Positions 1 to 8,237 of a DNA stretch of 33,291 nucleotides are shown here, in pieces; the stretch's first letter is position 1; each line of letters opens with the position of its first letter. Origin of the DNA: Fibrobacter sp. (GTDB taxonomy: Bacteria > Fibrobacterota > Fibrobacteria > Fibrobacterales > Fibrobacteraceae); NCBI RefSeq assembly GCF_017545445.1, contig NZ_JAFWOM010000143.1:1-33291 (forward strand), read 5' to 3'. Under the pieces are notes generated by a model. It did not search any database. It was not told where the DNA came from and worked only from the letters and a program-made list of their open reading frames with translations. A program made the position numbers and the translations under genes.

Positions 1-1491
1 ATCGGGCTTTTTAGAAAAAATTTTCGATATATATATTATTCGTAATTCTTTTTTATCAATATCAATTTGCTTTTCTATTTCTTGAATTTTATTTTCAAGT
101 GCTTTTATATCCATTTCAATTTGTTTACATTCTTCTTTTGCAACATTTTCTCTTTTTTGTATAATACTATATAAATCTCCTTTATTTTGTGCAAGAAGGG
201 CAAAATCATTAGGATAAAGGTTCTTATATAAGATTAAAGCGAAAATTTTATTCCTATCGTGACTTATCTTTTTATCAGCGTTTTTACTTTCTGTTTCGTA
301 ATCCTCTTCATTTACCTTTTTATCATATATCTTAAATTCATTAATGCTGTTTTTCAGCAACCGCATGTCATCTATATACAATCCAATATCCTGCAAAAAA
401 GATTCATCAATTTTTCCCAATGGGCTATCTTTATTTTCTTTCCACTGGTTTAGCAACATATCACTGGAATTTTGACTATTTATTACTGGAATAACAGGGA
501 CAATAAAATCAAAGAATTTAGTTCGTGAACTATCGGTAAAGACTTCGTCTCGTAAGGCATAAATGAATACAATTTTGTGATGAATGTTTTCATAATTATT
601 GAGAAGCGTGTTTAATTCTCGAAGTTTTATGAATATTTCAGTGTTGTTAAAGCGATCTAAATCTTCAAAAATTATAACATTATATCCTGTTACTTCAAAA
701 AAATAGAGCAGTTCATCTAAATACTTGTTAAGTAACGATTCTTCACTTTCGTTTCCTTTAAATTCAATTTCTGCATTGCTAAAACATAGTTTGGCAATAC
801 GTAGTTTTTTTACGAATATGAGTAATTTATAAAGAAATAAGAAAAGAGCTAATAATACGGATACAGAAAGAGCTATATCACTCAAAACTAGAGGCAAAGT
901 AAAAGGTTTGCATATGTATTCCCAAATTTCACCTTGTATAAAATAATTTAATACAATAAATAAAGCTAAAACAACAAATGCAGTGACAAAAGCATCTATT
1001 TTATTCGTTCTTTTTATGCGAATAAAACGAGAATTTGGCAGTTTAACTCCAGATTTACGATATAAAATTTGCTGAAGAATGCTTTTTTCGATTTTCTGTA
1101 AAACAGCTTCTGAAAAAGCTCTATTCTCTTTTTTGGGTAGATTATCTTCTTCTTTATCCTCAACAGCAAAAGTAGCTAGAGATATTTTCAAAAACCACTT
1201 TTTTCCCTTAATCAATCTGTTCAATAGAGGGACTTTTGATAACAGTCTAAAAAAGTTTTCAATCGGCCAACCGTTCTTATTCCGTTTAATATAACTTTCA
1301 AGAATAGAGCTTTTCCCGGCTCCGTAATTTCCTGTCAACGCAACATTATGAATATTATCTTGAGACAAAGCGTAATCAAGTGCGTCGAATGTGGTTTTGT
1401 CTTTTACCGTGTCAATCGGTGCCAAATGCTGGAAAGGAATTTCTTTATATTTTTCCACTTTTTCTTTCTTTTTTCTATTCCAGAAACTCAT
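1..1491 (-). CDS. KAP/YobI-like membrane P-loop NTPase (partial, C-terminus outside window)
   Basis: At least 497 codons are open on the minus strand and no stop is reached before the window edge. Residues ~54-62 form a Walker A loop (GNYGAGKSS). Residues ~272-280 form a Walker B of KAP type (VIIFEDLDRF). Between them, at ~165-187 and ~199-230, lie two hydrophobic segments. Such a transmembrane insertion inside the NTPase domain is a known feature of KAP/YobI-like P-loop NTPases. A Lys/Glu-rich probable coiled coil follows at ~450-487. Two in-frame ATGs compete, at 1497 and 1491. The AGGAG at 1500-1504 is only 2 nt from the first but 8 nt from the second, so 1491 is preferred. The gene starts about 20 bp after hsdS and is probably the last known member of the hsd operon. 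A role as a membrane-anchored defence or accessory ATPase is inference from context. Confidence 0.8.
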   Translation of the reverse strand, partial: MSFWNRKKKEKVEKYKEIPFQHLAPIDTVKDKTTFDALDYALSQDNIHNVALTGNYGAGKSSILESYIKRNKNGWPIENFFRLLSKVPLLNRLIKGKKWFLKISLATFAVEDKEEDNLPKKENRAFSEAVLQKIEKSILQQILYRKSGVKLPNSRFIRIKRTNKIDAFVTAFVVLALFIVLNYFIQGEIWEYICKPFTLPLVLSDIALSVSVLLALFLFLYKLLIFVKKLRIAKLCFSNAEIEFKGNESEESLLNKYLDELLYFFEVTGYNVIIFEDLDRFNNTEIFIKLRELNTLLNNYENIHHKIVFIYALRDEVFTDSSRTKFFDFIVPVIPVINSQNSSDMLLNQWKENKDSPLGKIDESFLQDIGLYIDDMRLLKNSINEFKIYDKKVNEEDYETESKNADKKISHDRNKIFALILYKNLYPNDFALLAQNKGDLYSIIQKRENVAKEECKQIEMDIKALENKIQEIEKQIDIDKKELRIIYISKIFSKKPD

Positions 1492-1511
1492 TTTCATATC
1501 TCCTAAAAATT

Positions 1512-3182
1512 TTACAACACCTTAAACAATTGTTCTAATTTAGCAACGATTCGTTTTTGTTCGGCTAAGGGCGGAAGGGGCATCAAGTAATTAACAAGTT
1601 TTTCCTTTGATATGTTTGGTTGAGCCCCACCTTCACCACGCTTGATTAAATCAGATTTACTCGCCATCAAGAAATAGAACAAATACTTGTTATAGTCATA
1701 ATACAGAGAGCAAGCACAACACGCCTGATTTGTGGTTAATTCTATTCCTGCTATAGCTAATTTTCCAATTGTTGCTCCATACATTGCGATTAAAACATCT
1801 CCAGGCTGACACAGACGCAGTGAACATTTTTGCAACGCTAATTTGGATACTTTAATCTTTGTTTCTGTAACAACGGAATTATTTAATTCTCCAGTCACGA
1901 GCCATGGAATTTCACCATCCTTATAAAATGCCGGATTTCCTTTTGCTGGTGTTGCTCCCGCACCCCATGAACCGATATTACCCATTCTTGTCCACGCCCA
2001 GGTTTCGGGGATTTCAAAGGGAATTTCATCTGAAATGTCTTTGGGGGTGGCGGTGCCGATTTGTTCGTACCACACGCCATTTTCGCGGTAGATGCGGGAA
2101 GGCGGGTTCTTGGATTGCTTCGTCGCCTTAGCTCCTCGCAATGACGTAGATAAGGATTTCTTTGAATTCTTACTGGACCCTATCGCTCCGCTCCAGGGTG
2201 ACACGTTGCCATTTCGAGATGCTGCAATTCGCTCTAGTAATTTCTGGGCGGGTTCGTCTTTGGGGTTTTGCGGAACGAGTTTGCCTTGGATGGCTTCTTG
2301 GAGAATGCTTTTTTTGAGTGCTTCGGGGAGTTCCTTGTTGAGTTTGTCGAGTTGTTCCTGGGTGGTTCCGTATTCTTCTGCTAGCGGGAGAACTTGTTCA
2401 AGTTTTGCGATGATTCGTTTTTGCTCTGCTAAAGGAGGGAGCGCAATGAAGTAAGGTCTAAAATCGGCCAAATTAACATGGGCAACTGTTGTACCAGTTG
2501 ATTTACCAACTAGCATTTGTTGGGATATAGGAGACAAAATATAGAAAGCCAAATAATCCGCATTCAACAGATCTTTTTTGGGGCGAATCAAAACAGTTCT
2601 TTGTCCCAAGCATACGATTTCACCTTCCTGAATTACAGCAATATTCCCAGCAGGAGCTTCTCTTGCAAAAATCAAGTCTCCAGACTGAGGTATAGCACGA
2701 GCATTCCGTTTATTATACACATCTTCGGAAACCCTATGAACGCCCCGTAAATCTAACCTACCAAATCCAATATTTGGGGTTCGAATCAATGGATAACCAG
2801 AACCTTCATTTGACGCTGTTGAATGAGGACAGTCCTCAATCAATTCTGTTAAATGGTTTAATCTGCACCACGCCCAATTTTCAGGTATCTCAAAAGGAAC
2901 ATCTTCCGAAATATCTTTGGGTTCCGCATTCCCTAATTGCTCATACCAAACGCCATTTTCGCGATAGATACGGGAAGGCTGGTTCTTGGATTGCTTCGTC
3001 GCCTTAGCTCCTCGCAATGACGTTGACGAAGTTCCCTTCGGCAGGCTCAGGGAACTTTCATTTCGGGATGCGGCGATGCGTTCCAGCAATTTCTGAGCTG
3101 GTTCGTCCTTGGGGTTCTGGGGAACGAGCTTGCCTTGTATCGCCCATTGCAGAATGCTGTTCTTGAGTTGTTTTCCGTCCAT
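1512..3182 (-). CDS. hsdS: Type I restriction-modification specificity subunit HsdS
   Basis: HsdS gives the HsdR2M2S complex its DNA target, each target recognition domain (TRD) reading one half of a bipartite site. The 556-residue protein has two halves. Each opens with a nearly identical conserved stretch (SIL-W/E-AIQGKLVPQNP, residues ~9-41 and ~292-325), passes through a spacer and a shared 'SRIYRENGVWYEQ' segment, enters a TRD (~100-235 and ~390-530) and ends in 'PPLAEQKRI(I/V)AKLEQ'. The length is somewhat above the usual 400-450 residues. Much of the excess is a pair of REP-like intergenic repeats translated in frame in both spacers (~43-65 and ~326-358). An AGGAG lies 8 nt upstream of the ATG and only 5 bp separate it from hsdM, so the two are co-transcribed. 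The repeated halves could support TRD exchange by recombination; this is inference. Confidence 0.93.
   Translation of the reverse strand: MDGKQLKNSILQWAIQGKLVPQNPKDEPAQKLLERIAASRNESSLSLPKGTSSTSLRGAKATKQSKNQPSRIYRENGVWYEQLGNAEPKDISEDVPFEIPENWAWCRLNHLTELIEDCPHSTASNEGSGYPLIRTPNIGFGRLDLRGVHRVSEDVYNKRNARAIPQSGDLIFAREAPAGNIAVIQEGEIVCLGQRTVLIRPKKDLLNADYLAFYILSPISQQMLVGKSTGTTVAHVNLADFRPYFIALPPLAEQKRIIAKLEQVLPLAEEYGTTQEQLDKLNKELPEALKKSILQEAIQGKLVPQNPKDEPAQKLLERIAASRNGNVSPWSGAIGSSKNSKKSLSTSLRGAKATKQSKNPPSRIYRENGVWYEQIGTATPKDISDEIPFEIPETWAWTRMGNIGSWGAGATPAKGNPAFYKDGEIPWLVTGELNNSVVTETKIKVSKLALQKCSLRLCQPGDVLIAMYGATIGKLAIAGIELTTNQACCACSLYYDYNKYLFYFLMASKSDLIKRGEGGAQPNISKEKLVNYLMPLPPLAEQKRIVAKLEQLFKVL
2112..2206. 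repeat. REP-like repeats translated inside the second HsdS spacer
   Basis: Two palindromic intergenic-type repeats sit in frame within hsdS. Bases 2112-2146 contain the ATTGC...GCAAT element (coding sense gives TSLRGAKATKQSK). Bases 2173-2204 contain CTGGACCC...TCCAGGGTGACAC (coding sense gives VSPWSGAIGSS). The 2112-2146 motif recurs at 2988-3022 in the first spacer. Related pieces occur in non-coding DNA near 9810-9865 and 11424-11440. Confidence 0.75.
2988..3055. repeat. REP-like repeats translated inside the first HsdS spacer
   Basis: Bases 2988-3022 repeat the ATTGC...CTCGCAATGACG element of the second spacer. Bases 3031-3055 hold a second repeat type (CCCTTCGGCAGGCTCAGGG), which also appears in the intergenic mosaic at 11256-11280. 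Both are read in frame as a Ser/Lys-rich linker (SLSLPKGTSSTSLRG and onward) between the conserved helix and TRD1. Confidence 0.75.
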
Positions 3183-3187
3183 CGTCG

Positions 3188-4735
3188 CTAGCTCCTAGAT
3201 CCCCGAACGGAGTCGGGGATGACAATGGTGTCAATCCCGAGGAGTTTTTGGATTTGTTCCAGCTTCTTGTCGATTTTCTTGTCGAGTGCGGCGCGTTTCT
3301 TGTGGTAATCTTCCAGGAGTTCTGCGGGCGGCAACACTTCCTCTTCTTCCTTGGGGAATTTGCACTGGTCAAAGTTGCAGTCCATTTCCACGAGTTCTTC
3401 GGGGGTGAACTTGCGGGACTTTTCGCTCACGACTTCGCCGTCGTCGTTGGTCTCGAGGATTTCTTCGCGGTTGTTCCACCAGTCCATTATGGGCTTGCAG
3501 TGTTCCAGGCGCATCGGTTTCGTCTTGCTGAAATGCTTGTAGCCTTCGGGCATGTCGAGGCGGTAGAACCAGGTTTCCTTGGTGCTGAATCCTGTCGGCG
3601 CGCCCTTCGCCTTTTCGTTATCGAAGAACAAGATATTCGTAGCAATGCTCGTGTAAGGGCTAAAGATGCTGCCCGGCAGGCGAATGACGGTGTGCAGGTT
3701 AAATTCGCGGAGCAACTTCTGCTTGATGGCGAGTTTTGCACCATCGGTGCCAAACAGGAATCCGTCGGGGATAATCACGCCCGCGCGACCCATCTTTTTC
3801 AGGCGATACATGATGAGCACAATGAAAAGGTCTGCCGTTTCGCTGCTTTGCATGTTCATCGGGAAGTTCAACTTGGCGTTCATGCCGGTGCTGCCGCCAT
3901 ACGGCGGGTTCATGCCGATGCAATCCACCTTGTCGCTGTCCTTGAATTCCGTCACCTTGCGGCCAAGCGAGTCCGTGTGGGTGATGTCCGGTTCTTCGAT
4001 GTCGTGGACGAGCATGTTGGTAATTGAAAGCAGGTACGGAAGCGGTTTCCATTCCTGCCCGACAATGGACGACTGGAATTTCTTTTCGTCGCTTGTGGTC
4101 TTGACGGAGGGTTTCAGGTAGTTCAGGCAACTGGTCAAGAAGCCGCCCGTTCCGCTGGTAAAGTCGCCAAAGGTTTCGCCGAGTTTCGGGTGGAGTTGCT
4201 GCACGATAAAGTCGGTTAATGCACGCGGGGTGTAGAATTCGCCCGCATTACCCGCACTCTGCAAATCCTTCAGGATTCCTTCGTAAATGTCGCCAAAGGT
4301 GTGACGGTCATCGGCATCGCTAAAGTCCACTTCGTCAATGATGTTGATGAGCTTGCGGAGGATGATGCCATCTTTCATGTACTGGTTCAAATCTTCGAAG
4401 ACCATCCGCACAATCGCCTTGCCGCGAGGGGTATTTTCGTTTACGGGCAAGTTCTTGAGCGTCGGGAAAAGTTCGTTGTTCACGAACGCGAGCAACGCAT
4501 CACCCGTAAGCGCTTTGCCATCTTTTTCATCGACAGCCCAGTTGCGCCAGCGCATCTTTTCGGGAATGATGGATTTGTACTTGTCCTTGGTGCATTCCCA
4601 GATTTCTTCTTGGGCGTCATAGACCTTCAAGAAAAACATCCACACCATCTGTTCGATTCGCTGGGCGTCGCCGTTGATACCGGCATCGCCACGCATTTCG
4701 TTCTGCAATCTTTTGACCAAGTTGTTTACGGACAT
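3188..4735 (-). CDS. hsdM: Type I restriction-modification DNA methyltransferase HsdM
   Basis: HsdM transfers a methyl group from S-adenosylmethionine to adenine N6 within the HsdM2S modification enzyme. The 515-residue protein has an N-terminal helical HsdM domain, then the catalytic fold with SAM motif I at ~191-200 (DFTSGTGGFL, in place of the commoner DPACGTGGFL) and the catalytic NPPY motif at ~275-281 (MNPPYGG). It starts 17 bp after fic, with an AAGG just upstream, and is followed 5 bp later by hsdS. The final residues (VIPDSVRGSRS and stop) are a translated REP-like palindrome, so the original C-terminus appears to have been replaced or extended. The fold and motifs are otherwise intact. 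Confidence 0.95.
   Translation of the reverse strand: MSVNNLVKRLQNEMRGDAGINGDAQRIEQMVWMFFLKVYDAQEEIWECTKDKYKSIIPEKMRWRNWAVDEKDGKALTGDALLAFVNNELFPTLKNLPVNENTPRGKAIVRMVFEDLNQYMKDGIILRKLINIIDEVDFSDADDRHTFGDIYEGILKDLQSAGNAGEFYTPRALTDFIVQQLHPKLGETFGDFTSGTGGFLTSCLNYLKPSVKTTSDEKKFQSSIVGQEWKPLPYLLSITNMLVHDIEEPDITHTDSLGRKVTEFKDSDKVDCIGMNPPYGGSTGMNAKLNFPMNMQSSETADLFIVLIMYRLKKMGRAGVIIPDGFLFGTDGAKLAIKQKLLREFNLHTVIRLPGSIFSPYTSIATNILFFDNEKAKGAPTGFSTKETWFYRLDMPEGYKHFSKTKPMRLEHCKPIMDWWNNREEILETNDDGEVVSEKSRKFTPEELVEMDCNFDQCKFPKEEEEVLPPAELLEDYHKKRAALDKKIDKKLEQIQKLLGIDTIVIPDSVRGSRS
3198..3224. repeat. REP-like palindrome at the hsdM 3' end
   Basis: ATCCCCGA (3199-3206) pairs with TCGGGGAT (3213-3220) and is followed by GACA. 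The same pattern recurs at 16075-16096 and 31004-31025, and looser relatives lie at 15078-15099, 25317-25337, 31043-31070 and 31082-31107. Here it is inside the hsdM reading frame. The stop codon and the hsdS ribosome-binding site lie just beyond it. Confidence 0.8.
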
Positions 4736-4752
4736 ATATTACCTTATAAAAC

Positions 4753-5730
4753 CTATTTGACAATCCAGCGACCGGTTTTGTCGGAGCCTTCGCGAGCAAT
4801 CACATCCAAGTCTTGCAACTTGGACATTTCACGATCGATCGTCCTTTCTGAAACCTTTAATTTTTTTGCAATCATTGCAATGGTGACATCACCATCGTTT
4901 ATCATATCAATAATTTTCTTCTGACGCAACGAGAGCTTAATGTCGTTTGCCAATGCAGTCCCCTCTTCAACAGGACTATCCTTGAATTGTTTCAATGTAT
5001 CAAGAATATTCTGGAGCATGAATTCAATAAACGGACTGCACTCCCCCGCCACTGAAGACTTCGCAATAGCATCATAATACTTTTGCTGGTTGGCATAGAC
5101 CATATTTTCAACCGGCAAATGTTCAAAGGCGGGGTTCCACTTACCAAGAATAAACGACTGCCACAAGCGCCCCATACGACCATTTCCATCGCTAAACGGG
5201 TGGATAAACTCAAACTCGTAATGGAAAATGCAAGAACGAATCAGCAAATGTTCCTTGCTCTTTTTTAGCCATTCAAACAAATCAGCCATCAACGCAGGAA
5301 CTCTGCCCGGCGGAGGCGCTAAATGGATGCACTTTTTCCCATTGAAAACGCCTTCGTTACAACTACGGAACCGCCCTGCATCATGAGCTATTCCGAGCAT
5401 CATTACGCCATGAGCCTTTAACAAATCCCTAATCGAAAAGGGATTGAGCTTAGGGTATAATTCATAAGTTGCCAAAGCGTTCTTGACTTCAAGAATTTCG
5501 CGTTGTGGAGCAAGAACTCGTTTGCCGTTGATAATGTCGCTCACTACATTTTCGCTTAATGTATTACCTTCTATAGCAAGGGAGCTGTGAATGCTCTTGA
5601 TTTTATTCGCCTTACGCAACTTGAGCTTATCCGCTTGTTCCAAGCGAATGACAAAGCGCTCTATCAACGACGAAATTTCCGTTGCAAGAGAAAGAATCTC
5701 AGAATTCAATTTAAAGGGCGGCTGGTACAA
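4753..5730 (-). CDS. Fic-domain AMP-transferase with C-terminal winged helix
   Basis: Fic enzymes usually transfer AMP from ATP to a Ser, Thr or Tyr hydroxyl of a target protein. The 325-residue protein carries the full catalytic motif at residues 177-188 (HPFSDGNGRMGR). An N-terminal inhibitory helix motif, S-x3-E-G at residues 50-55 (SLAIEG), places it in the self-inhibited class II, whose glutamate blocks productive ATP binding. Residues ~270-325 look like a winged helix-turn-helix (IAKKLKVSERTIDREMSKL), suggesting DNA binding or autoregulation. The start is a TTG preceded by GGAG with a 6-nt gap; no ATG fits better. It sits between hsdR and hsdM, an arrangement known in other hsd loci, but its target here cannot be read from sequence. 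Confidence 0.92.
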   Translation of the reverse strand: MYQPPFKLNSEILSLATEISSLIERFVIRLEQADKLKLRKANKIKSIHSSLAIEGNTLSENVVSDIINGKRVLAPQREILEVKNALATYELYPKLNPFSIRDLLKAHGVMMLGIAHDAGRFRSCNEGVFNGKKCIHLAPPPGRVPALMADLFEWLKKSKEHLLIRSCIFHYEFEFIHPFSDGNGRMGRLWQSFILGKWNPAFEHLPVENMVYANQQKYYDAIAKSSVAGECSPFIEFMLQNILDTLKQFKDSPVEEGTALANDIKLSLRQKKIIDMINDGDVTIAMIAKKLKVSERTIDREMSKLQDLDVIAREGSDKTGRWIVK

Positions 5731-5740
5731 TTATTACTCC

Positions 5741-5824
5741 GACAAATAACCTGACAAATAGAGCGACATTTACACTGACATTTACTACGACAATTAGACC
5801 GACAAATACAACGACATCGTAAAT
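5741..5824. repeat. Seven 12-bp units filling the hsdR-fic spacer
   Basis: GACA occurs at 5741, 5753, 5765, 5777, 5789, 5801 and 5813, an exact 12-bp period. Most units read GACA(A/T)(A/T)TA followed by four variable bases; the last unit is degenerate. The array fills nearly the whole 100-bp gap. Its fic-proximal edge abuts the TCGGAG that supplies the fic ribosome-binding site. GACATCGT recurs within the hsdR 3' end at 5836-5843. Confidence 0.85.
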
Positions 5825-5829
5825 ATATA

Positions 5830-8142
5830 TTATGCGACATCGTCGGTCAAGTAGAGCTGCTTTTTCAGGTCTATAACGGCGGCTTCGTAGCCTTCACGGC
5901 CGCCAAAAAGCTTCATAATCTTGGGCACGGTGCCGATATGGCTGAACGGATCCAGTTTCAGGACTTCGTTCTGTTCCATCTGCAAAATGCCGTCATCGGC
6001 ATACTTGACAAGCAAAGCCTCTAGAACTTCGCGGGCCTTGCCCTCATATTTCGCCAAATAGTTGCGTTTTTTCACGTTGTTTGCACGTTCACGACGGGTC
6101 AACGGTTTCTGGTCGAATGCCACATGGCAAATGATGTCGAAAACATCCACTTTAGCCAAGTCGGGATTTGCTTCGCGAATGGCATCTATCAGAACATCAT
6201 ATTCCTTGAGTTCGTCAACAATGGCCGCTTTGCGAGCTTCGGCAGACCAACGCTTGATAAAATCGTCCAACGTAGCAAACTTGCCACGGATATTCTTGCG
6301 GGTAAAATCGGTAAAGCTCTCAACCACTTGCGTTTTGCCATCTGCCCCCAGATACGAAACCGTTTCAGCATCGATTTTCACTTCAACGTGGTTGATGTAA
6401 TACTTTTTCGGACCTGGATTGTAAGGATGCTTGGGCTCATGCAAACCGCCACCGCCGCCACCATGCACAGGTTCTTCGGGCATTTCGGGTTCACCATCAA
6501 ATTCAGGATCCTTGAACATCTGCGTTGCATTGCGGAAATCGAGAATTTCAAAATGCCATTTGCCCTTATCCGTCTTGAGTCGAGTGCCGCGACCGACAAT
6601 CTGCTTGAACTCCGTCATCGAGCCAATTTCCTTGTCGATAACAATAAGTCCACAAGTTTTGCAGTCAACGCCGGTACTCAACATTTCAGAAGTTGTCACC
6701 ACAACCGGGTAAGCTTCGTCCGGCTCAATAAAGTTGCCAAGTTGCTTTTTCCCGACAGCATCATCGCCTGTAATGCGCATGACATAACGGGAATCTTCCT
6801 TGACCATGTCAGCATTCAAGTTCACCAGTAGCTGACGCATCGCTTCGGCTTCTTCCACATCGGTACAGAAAACAATCGTCTTGGTCATACGACCAATTTT
6901 GTAGAGCATCTGCGTAATGCGACGTGCGACAACTTCACGACGGGTCTTGATAACTAGTTCTCGCCCAAAATCCGGACGCTGATACAACTGTTCCGGGATG
7001 ACGTTGCCGAAAAGGTCTATTTCTTGCGGACCTTCGGGAGTCCAGCCGTTCAAATCCACATTCAAAAAGCTGTTCGTCACGCGATACGGAGCAAGGAAGC
7101 CATCTTCTATACCTTGCTTCAACGAATACGTGAAAATCGGTTCGCCAAAGTATTCCAGATTATTCGCACCGTTAGCAACCTTAGGCGTTGCCGTCATGCC
7201 AATTTGCGTTGCACCGCTGAAATATTCAAGAATCTTTCGCCATTCGGAATCTTCTTTTGCAGAACCGCGATGACATTCATCTACCAGAATCAAGTCGAAG
7301 AATTCAGGCTTAAATGCGGTAAACGGATCCGGCACGCCCTCATCATAAGACACAAGCTGCTGATACAACGCCATGTAGATTTCAAAACTGGAATCCAGTT
7401 CCTTGCCCTTCACCTTTGTCATTATCTTTTTGAAAGGCTTGAAATCCTGAACCATGGTCTGGTCAATAAGGACATTGCGATCAGCTAGATAAAGGATTTT
7501 CTTTTTGCAGCCGGATTTGTGCAGGCGTTCGATAATCTGGAACGCCGTATAAGTTTTGCCAGTCCCCGTAGCCATCACTAGGAGAATTCGTTTGTCTCCG
7601 CGAGCGACGGCTTCCACAGTGCGGTTGATTGCAATTCGCTGGTAATAACGCGGAGCATGGGTGTCCGCATCCCAGTAGTATGGCTGATTGATGACCTTTT
7701 CTTGTTCCGGGGTAAGTTTCTTGCTTGCACGCACACGTTCAAGAAGCTGTTCGCGTGTCGGGAATTTGTTTAACGGAATTTCCGTTTCGGTTCCCATCAA
7801 AAAGTCGTGTTCTACAAAGCCATCGCCATTGCTGCTATAAGCAAACGGAATGTCAAGAATTAGGGCATAATCCATCGCCTGCTGCAAGCCGCCACCTACA
7901 GGGTGGTTGTTGTCTTTAGCCTCGACTATAGCGATTGGGTAATTCGGCGAAGAGTAAAGCAGGTAATCAGCCTTCTTGCCCTGTTTGCGGGCATGCTTGC
8001 CACCTTGGAAAATAACACGCCCATCAGTGAAATACTTTTCCATACGCATATCTTCAGCCGCCCAGCCTACAGCGTTTAATGCCGGCGTTATGTAGCGGTT
8101 CTTGATATCTTCTTCGGAAAGTTCTTTCTTGTTTTCGGGCAT
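5830..8142 (-). CDS. hsdR: Type I restriction enzyme R subunit HsdR (EcoEI-like)
   Basis: HsdR is the ATP-driven translocase and nuclease of the type I complex and cuts unmethylated DNA away from the recognition site. The 770-residue protein has an N-terminal nuclease region with a PD-(D/E)xK-like pattern (D near residue 57, then EAK near 73), a Walker A (ATGTGKT, ~191-197) and a DEAD-box-like DECH near 288. Helicase motifs continue (TTSEMLSTGVD; QIVGRGTRL), then a Gly-rich linker and a C-terminal domain resembling EcoEI_R_C. The reading frame opens upstream at 8229, but those 29 residues are hydrophobic and unlike HsdR; MPENKKELSEED at 8142 fits the family. No Shine-Dalgarno is visible. A TATATT lies 7 nt upstream, so the mRNA may be leaderless. 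This is the first gene of the hsd operon. Confidence 0.94.
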   Translation of the reverse strand: MPENKKELSEEDIKNRYITPALNAVGWAAEDMRMEKYFTDGRVIFQGGKHARKQGKKADYLLYSSPNYPIAIVEAKDNNHPVGGGLQQAMDYALILDIPFAYSSNGDGFVEHDFLMGTETEIPLNKFPTREQLLERVRASKKLTPEQEKVINQPYYWDADTHAPRYYQRIAINRTVEAVARGDKRILLVMATGTGKTYTAFQIIERLHKSGCKKKILYLADRNVLIDQTMVQDFKPFKKIMTKVKGKELDSSFEIYMALYQQLVSYDEGVPDPFTAFKPEFFDLILVDECHRGSAKEDSEWRKILEYFSGATQIGMTATPKVANGANNLEYFGEPIFTYSLKQGIEDGFLAPYRVTNSFLNVDLNGWTPEGPQEIDLFGNVIPEQLYQRPDFGRELVIKTRREVVARRITQMLYKIGRMTKTIVFCTDVEEAEAMRQLLVNLNADMVKEDSRYVMRITGDDAVGKKQLGNFIEPDEAYPVVVTTSEMLSTGVDCKTCGLIVIDKEIGSMTEFKQIVGRGTRLKTDKGKWHFEILDFRNATQMFKDPEFDGEPEMPEEPVHGGGGGGLHEPKHPYNPGPKKYYINHVEVKIDAETVSYLGADGKTQVVESFTDFTRKNIRGKFATLDDFIKRWSAEARKAAIVDELKEYDVLIDAIREANPDLAKVDVFDIICHVAFDQKPLTRRERANNVKKRNYLAKYEGKAREVLEALLVKYADDGILQMEQNEVLKLDPFSHIGTVPKIMKLFGGREGYEAAVIDLKKQLYLTDDVA

Positions 8143-8149
8143 CAATGTA

Positions 8150-8155
8150 AATATA
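8150..8155 (-). promoter_or_regulatory. Candidate -10 box for a leaderless hsdR transcript
   Basis: TATATT on the minus strand ends 7 nt before the hsdR ATG at 8142 and there is no ribosome-binding site. A transcript starting at the usual distance would begin at or next to the A of ATG. No convincing -35 was identified. Confidence 0.4.
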
Positions 8156-8237
8156 TCAAGAAAGAGAGCTTCGATTATGAGAAACGCGTGAAAAACGGCA
8201 ATTTTTGGGGTTAATTTGGGTGCCTTCACAGTAAAAT

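Noticed and set aside
259..1294. Plus-strand small frames (259-453 and 1079-1294)
   Set aside because: Both lie antisense inside the P-loop NTPase gene, which has clear Walker motifs and an open frame to the window edge.
3248..4027. 259-residue plus-strand frame opposite hsdM
   Set aside because: Shadow of hsdM, which has its catalytic motifs and operon position intact.
5741..5824. CRISPR array
   Set aside because: Units are 12 bp with no distinct repeats and spacers, and no cas genes are present.
8143..8229. N-terminal extension of hsdR by 29 residues
   Set aside because: The residues are hydrophobic and unlike HsdR. The TATATT box and family start favour 8142.
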